The notes under the pieces are model-generated. The model saw only the letters and a program-made list of their open reading frames with translations, searched no databases and was not told the origin of the DNA. A stretch of 64,000 nt of DNA from Triatoma infestans (Eukaryota; Arthropoda; Insecta; Hemiptera; Reduviidae). The first letter of the stretch is position 1; each line of letters begins with the position of its first letter. Position numbers and translations under genes: made by a program. Below, piece by piece: positions 59,785 to 64,000 of this stretch. The DNA is taken from assembly GCA_011037195.1 (NCBI GenBank), contig JAAEAF010001106.1:59220-123219 (forward strand), given 5' to 3'.

Positions 59785-60439
59785 ATAGATTTTATACTTT
59801 AACTTGTTACTGGATTAGATTGGTGATGAAAATCGGAGAATAGAACCCCTTTTTAAAAGATAGAATAAATATATTTATTTCAACAAGGTTTTCAGTGGTT
59901 GCCAGATAGTAAGTAACCTTCAATTATCTCATGTCTAGTATGTGATTACAAAAATTTAAGACAAGTACCACTGATAACTTAAAACGTTCTACAAGGCCAA
60001 AGAAAGTTTCGATAGCAAAGTGAGCGAACTGGTGCTTCTCGCGAACTCGCGGGAAAACTTGCGCCACCATCACCCAGGGATCATTGTTAGGCCACAAAGA
60101 ATCCACAACCGTCTTCATGAAGCAGGCTATAAAGATCGAATAGAAAGGAAGTAACTATACGTCAGTGAAATAAAAAGAGACTGAATACCAATAGTTTACC
60201 GAACTTTTAGAAAAATATCTTCTTAGATAATAGGTGTTAAGTCGTCTATGTAGTTTGTTTCTAAATCTAATGTTTTATATCAAGTTTTCCATTTGTAATT
60301 AATGCGCATGCTCAAAAAATACAACACATGTTTTTTTATTATTGAAATATATTGCTTCTAATTCAACACGAAGTTTTTTTACTCTACAATTAAGCGTATA
60401 TACACGGGTGTAACTACCTAAAAATCTAAAAACAGGTCC
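59785..60439. other. Possible BEL 5' LTR region, boundaries not resolved
   Basis: Sequence between the foldback and the BEL leader. The 5' LTR should lie here if the element is full length, but its 3' LTR is outside the window, so LTR ends cannot be confirmed. A 64-codon minus-strand frame (59924-60118) matches nothing I recognise. Confidence 0.35.
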
Positions 60440-60599
60440 GCACCCTAACATATGGTCCTCCGTTACCGGATTGAAGCAAGATATACTACTTTGAAGCTAT
60501 AAGGGAACATTTCCAGTAAGTCTCACATTCATTCTTTTCCTTCATTCCATTTTATTCTGTTTGATATAGCGCAGTTTCATTTGTTCACTTATCATTGAA

Positions 60600-61175
60600 A
60601 TGACAGATTTGAAAGAATTAATAGCAAAACGCGGTCTGTTAAAGGCCCAGTTAACAAGGTTTAATACATTTCTTAAAAATTTCGATTCTAAAAATGTTTT
60701 AGAACTTCAAATCAGACTGGAAAAATTAGACAATGTTTTTGATTCGTTTGAGAAAATACCAAATGAAATTGAAATGTTGGACAATTCCGACATTCAAATA
60801 ACAGAACGTGAAGTATTCGAAGATATTTACTACAAGGCTGTGGCAAATGCTAGACAAATTATAATCACATGTTCATCGCGTTCAAATCAATCGATAAATT
60901 TAGGACACTCAGAACAAGAAAACGTCAAACTTCCTACGATAGAATTGCCCAATTTCTATGGGTCTTACAGTCAGTGGACTGACTTCTACGAAACCTTTCT
61001 TAGTTTAATTCATAATAACAAAACAATGTCAGCAGTACAAAAACTTCATTACTTAAAATCCTGTTTAAAGGGAGAAGCCTCTCAAATTCTAAGTTCACTT
61101 GAAATTACCAGTGACAATTACACAATTGCTTGGGATCTTTTAAAGGAAAGATATGACAACAAAAAACTAATATAA
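60600..61175 (+). pseudogene. BEL/Pao gag N-terminal part
   Basis: 191 codons. The N-terminal basic helix (ELIAKRGLLKAQLTRFNTFL) is typical of BEL gag. Residues about 115-190 carry the DUF1759 domain, with LPNFYGSYSQWTDFYETFL and LHYLKSCLKGEASQIL. Translation ends at 61173-61175 after DNKKLI because one base is lost. The coding signal resumes in the frame of the downstream ORF. Confidence 0.9.
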
Positions 61176-61354
61176 ATGCTCACATAAAATCTATATATGA
61201 ATTACCAATCTTAAAATCTGAATCACATACTAATTTAAGAAAATTTTTAGATACTTTTAGTAAACACTTCCGAGCTCTAACTTCACTAGGCCACTTGTTG
61301 TGGTGAACCACAACACTCAACACTGGGAACCAACCCACTCAACACTGGGACGCC

Positions 61355-62473
61355 TTGTTAGTATATATACTTACATCTAAATTGGATCAGGACACTAAAA
61401 GGGAATGGGAAAAATCCACATGCAGTAAAGAGTCTCCAACGCTCAAAGAATTGCAAGAGTTTTTAGCAGAACATTGTCAGTTCTTAAGAACAACAGAACC
61501 AGGTAACAAAAGTATTAAAACCCCTGTGAAATTCAATGAACCTAAAGTACTCACACATCTAACTGTACGAAAGGTTACTTGCTCATTTTGCAAAGGCCCC
61601 CATTTCAATAACACATGTGATAGGTTTTTGAAAATGAATTTTGAAGAGAGAATGAAGCTAGTTAAATCGAATAAGCTATGTTTAAACTGCTTAAGACCCA
61701 ATCATTTTCTTCAATCTTGCAAATCCTCGTACTGTAAACATTGCAATAAAAAACACCATTCATTATTGCATAATGAAACAAATAATGAGCCTAATTCTCA
61801 AACTATAATTTCAAATAGAAATGATGCAGTAAACGATTCTCCTAATGATTCGATCAATCCTACTAACTTACTTTCGAATTACACCCTAAATTCAAATTGG
61901 GGTCATTCTATATTACCCACTGCCGCAGTATATATACATGATGCAAAGGGAAATCGCATACTCTGTAGATGTCTTTTAGACACAGGCTCAACGGCACATT
62001 TCATGACCTTTCAATTAGCGAAAAAATTGTCATTAAATATAACTGAAGTGAACATTTCAATCTCGGGCATTAATGGTTCACTAAATAACGTAGAAGGAAA
62101 AACAAACGCAACCATTTATTCCAGGGATGAGCAATACCATACAAAACAAACATTTCTGGTTGTCAAACAAATTACACAAAATATGCCTCAAATAAGCAGT
62201 AATTATTCTAAAACAGACATCCCAAAAAACTTATTCCTGGCGGATGAAAATTTCCATAAGTCAGAACCTATAGATATTTTGTTGGGTGTTAATGTATTTT
62301 TCGACATTTTATGCGAGGGTAAACATAGCATTCATGAAACCGGCCTCATACTTCAAAATACGAAACTGGGATGGATTGTTTCTGGAGAATTTTCTCATTT
62401 CATACAACCAAAATTAAAATGTCACTTTGCCATTTCAAATGAGATTTTGCATGATCAAATACAACGATTCTGA
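61355..62473 (+). CDS. BEL/Pao gag C-terminus and aspartic protease
   Basis: 372 codons to the TGA at 62471-62473; the true frame begins upstream, since the Met at 61355 lies inside DUF1759. Zinc knuckles follow: CSFCKGPHFNNTC, CLNCLRPNHFLQSC and a CKHCNKKHH block. The protease has the catalytic CLLDTGSTAHFM (D-T-G) at about 61972-62005. The TGA falls where related elements carry a Trp before LEE, so it looks like a point mutation rather than a natural gag-pol boundary (inference). The 61176-61354 stretch contains a TGA at 61304-61306. Confidence 0.88.
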   Translation: MLVYILTSKLDQDTKREWEKSTCSKESPTLKELQEFLAEHCQFLRTTEPGNKSIKTPVKFNEPKVLTHLTVRKVTCSFCKGPHFNNTCDRFLKMNFEERMKLVKSNKLCLNCLRPNHFLQSCKSSYCKHCNKKHHSLLHNETNNEPNSQTIISNRNDAVNDSPNDSINPTNLLSNYTLNSNWGHSILPTAAVYIHDAKGNRILCRCLLDTGSTAHFMTFQLAKKLSLNITEVNISISGINGSLNNVEGKTNATIYSRDEQYHTKQTFLVVKQITQNMPQISSNYSKTDIPKNLFLADENFHKSEPIDILLGVNVFFDILCEGKHSIHETGLILQNTKLGWIVSGEFSHFIQPKLKCHFAISNEILHDQIQRF

Positions 62474-64000
62474 CAGTTAGAAGAATGTTTGAAGCCTAAA
62501 GGACTCACTAAGCAAGAAATGGAATGCGAAGAATATTTTAAAACCAATTTTTCCAGAGATGACACAGGTCGCTTTCAAGTTCGTCTTCCTTTTCGTGAGA
62601 ATCACAGAATCTTAGGAAATTCAGAGGATACAGCTTTGAGGCGTTTCCATAGTTTGGAAAAACGTTTATTAAATGATCCTCAGTTGAAACAGTTGTACGT
62701 AAGTTTTATGGAAGAATACGAACGTTTGGGCCACATGAACTCTATTTCACCTGAAAATATTGAAAAAATAAAATACATACTTCCACATCACGGAGTATAC
62801 AAAGAAAATAGTACAAGTACTCGCCTAAGAGTGGTATTCGATGGATCTTGCAAAACTACGACCAATTTATCACTTAATGATGTTCTCAAAGTAGGCCCTA
62901 CTATACAAAGAGATTTATTCTCAATCCTATTAAGTTTCAGAAAACACAATTACGTCTTATGTGCCGACATAGAAAAAATGTATCGACAGGTAACTGTTGC
63001 CTTGCCAGGTAGATACTATCAGTGTATTGTTTGGAGACCTAATCCGTTTGATGAGTTAAAATATTTCACGTTAAATACCGTGACTTATGGCACCTCCTCT
63101 GCCTCATTTTTGGCCATTCGTTCTTTAGTTCAGCTCGCTGTAGATAATCAAAACAAATATCCAGACGCCTGTTCTGTAATCAAACGTGATTTTTATGTCG
63201 ACGATTTGCTCACCGGCGCCAATACAATAGAAAGGGCGATCGAGTTGAGGGATCAGATCACAACTATATTAAATTCTGGCGGCTTTCCGCTTAAAAAATG
63301 GAAATCTAATTCACCTGATATTCTTGATAATTCAAATTCGGATCCTTTAATGCAATTTGACAAGTTGGATAATTCAACAAACACACTAGGCCTTTCTTGG
63401 AAGGCAAACTCGGACGAATTAAAATACGCGTTAAACTTAGGCAATGACAATAACGTCACTAAACGCTCTATTTTATCTGTGATTTCGAAAATATTCGATC
63501 CCTTAGGACTGGTAGGGCCCGTTACTGCCAAGGCTAAATTAATTCTACAGGGATTATGGAGGCGTCACTTGGATTGGGACGATCCAGTCCCAGAGGATAT
63601 ACAAACAAATTGGTTAAAACTTTGTAAAGATTTAGCCGATTTGAATATTATTTCCATTCCTCGGCAAGTAACAAGTCAATGCTATAAAGCAGTGGAACTT
63701 CACGGATTCTGCGACGCTAGTGAAGCCATGTACGGTGCATGTCTGTATCATAGGACTACTCTTCCAGACAATTCTTATTGTGTAAGGCTTGTGTGCGCTA
63801 AATCTCGTGTAGCACCATTAAAATCAATTGCGTTACCACGACTGGAATTATGCGGTGCACTTTTATTATCTCGTTTAGTAGAAAGGTCATTAGCAGCTCT
63901 CGATTTAAACGTTGACAAGGTTGTATTCTGGTGCGACTCCACAATTGTTTTGTGCTGGATTGGCAGTGAACCAAGTAATTGGAAGACATTCGTTGCAAAC
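62474..64000 (+). CDS. BEL/Pao pol: reverse transcriptase and RNase H (open at window end)
   Basis: 509 codons without a stop, in the same frame as the protease. Order: linker, RLRVVFDGSCKTT (RT start), LCADIEKMYRQV (motif A with catalytic Asp), YGTSSASFLAIRSL (motif B), FYVDDLLTGA (motif C, YVDD at 63194-63205), SKIFDPLGLVGPVTAKAKLI (Pao-specific region), HGFCDASEAMYGACLY (RNase H catalytic Asp), LPRLELCGALLLSRL and VFWCDSTIVLCWI. Integrase is beyond the edge. The clean frame suggests a fairly young copy. Confidence 0.92.

Larger units (their letters stand above)
60440..64000 (+). mobile_element. BEL/Pao LTR retrotransposon (5' part; continues beyond window)
   Basis: A leader at 60440-60599, then gag, zinc knuckles, aspartic protease, reverse transcriptase and the start of RNase H in one order and strand. 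Integrase and 3' LTR would lie to the right. Gag is frameshifted and has a small insertion, and the gag-protease frame ends in a stop; the pol frame is open to the window end. Confidence 0.9.

Noticed and set aside
59924..60118. Small minus-strand gene before the BEL element
   Set aside because: No recognisable domain, no supporting signals, and the region is where a 5' LTR would be expected.

Overview
This is animal, almost certainly insect, chromosomal DNA. It is AT-rich, its genes are split by GT-AG introns, and it is packed with eukaryotic transposable elements: LINEs, tRNA-derived SINEs, a BEL/Pao retrotransposon, a Tigger/pogo transposon and Penelope-like foldbacks. No prokaryotic signal is present. 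The species cannot be named from the sequence alone.

The backbone is a head-to-tail tandem array of four paralogous genes on the minus strand. They encode solute carrier family 5 proteins (sodium:solute symporters, closest in feel to the sodium-coupled monocarboxylate or multivitamin transporters). Each copy has 13 coding exons with identical exon phases. Copy A (1-10006) runs off the left edge. Copy B (12343-19633) and copy D (38948-51433) are intact, each predicted at 570 aa. Copy C (24488-35280) is a pseudogene with a nonsense codon, three frameshifts and a GC splice donor. An orphan copy of the 5' flank at about 57470-58620 shows that a fifth unit once existed. Introns and spacers align between copies, so insertions can be ordered by presence or absence. 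A decayed LINE RNase H fragment sits in the same intron of all four copies. A SINE is shared by A, B and C. Tigger is only in A, a solo LTR only in C, and several LINEs only in D.

Layout: 1-10006 copy A with Tigger (1736-4042) in an intron; 10007-12342 spacer with a LINE tail; 12343-19633 copy B with a LINE RNase H insertion and a 46-bp perfect palindrome; 19634-24487 spacer with a second SINE family, a hAT relic and LINE endonuclease remains; 24488-35280 copy C with a solo LTR, Penelope-like foldback, SINEs and a 1.8-kb DNA transposon; 35281-38947 spacer; 38948-51433 copy D with nested LINEs, an R2-like element and an R1-like element; 51434-60000 transposon-rich DNA; 60440-64000 a BEL/Pao element running off the right edge.

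The most interesting signal is a set of short foldback elements (30055-30878, 41831-42071, 57935-58268, 58943-59771, plus a partial one at 35556). Their inverted arms carry hammerhead self-cleaving ribozyme motifs with a palindromic stem III. Each of the four complete copies has exactly 34 bp of extra sequence at one end and target duplications of about 12-15 bp. These are the hallmarks of Penelope-like retroelements, but no reverse transcriptase is present. Two families with different flanks share the same ribozyme core. A third hammerhead lies at 47318-47360.
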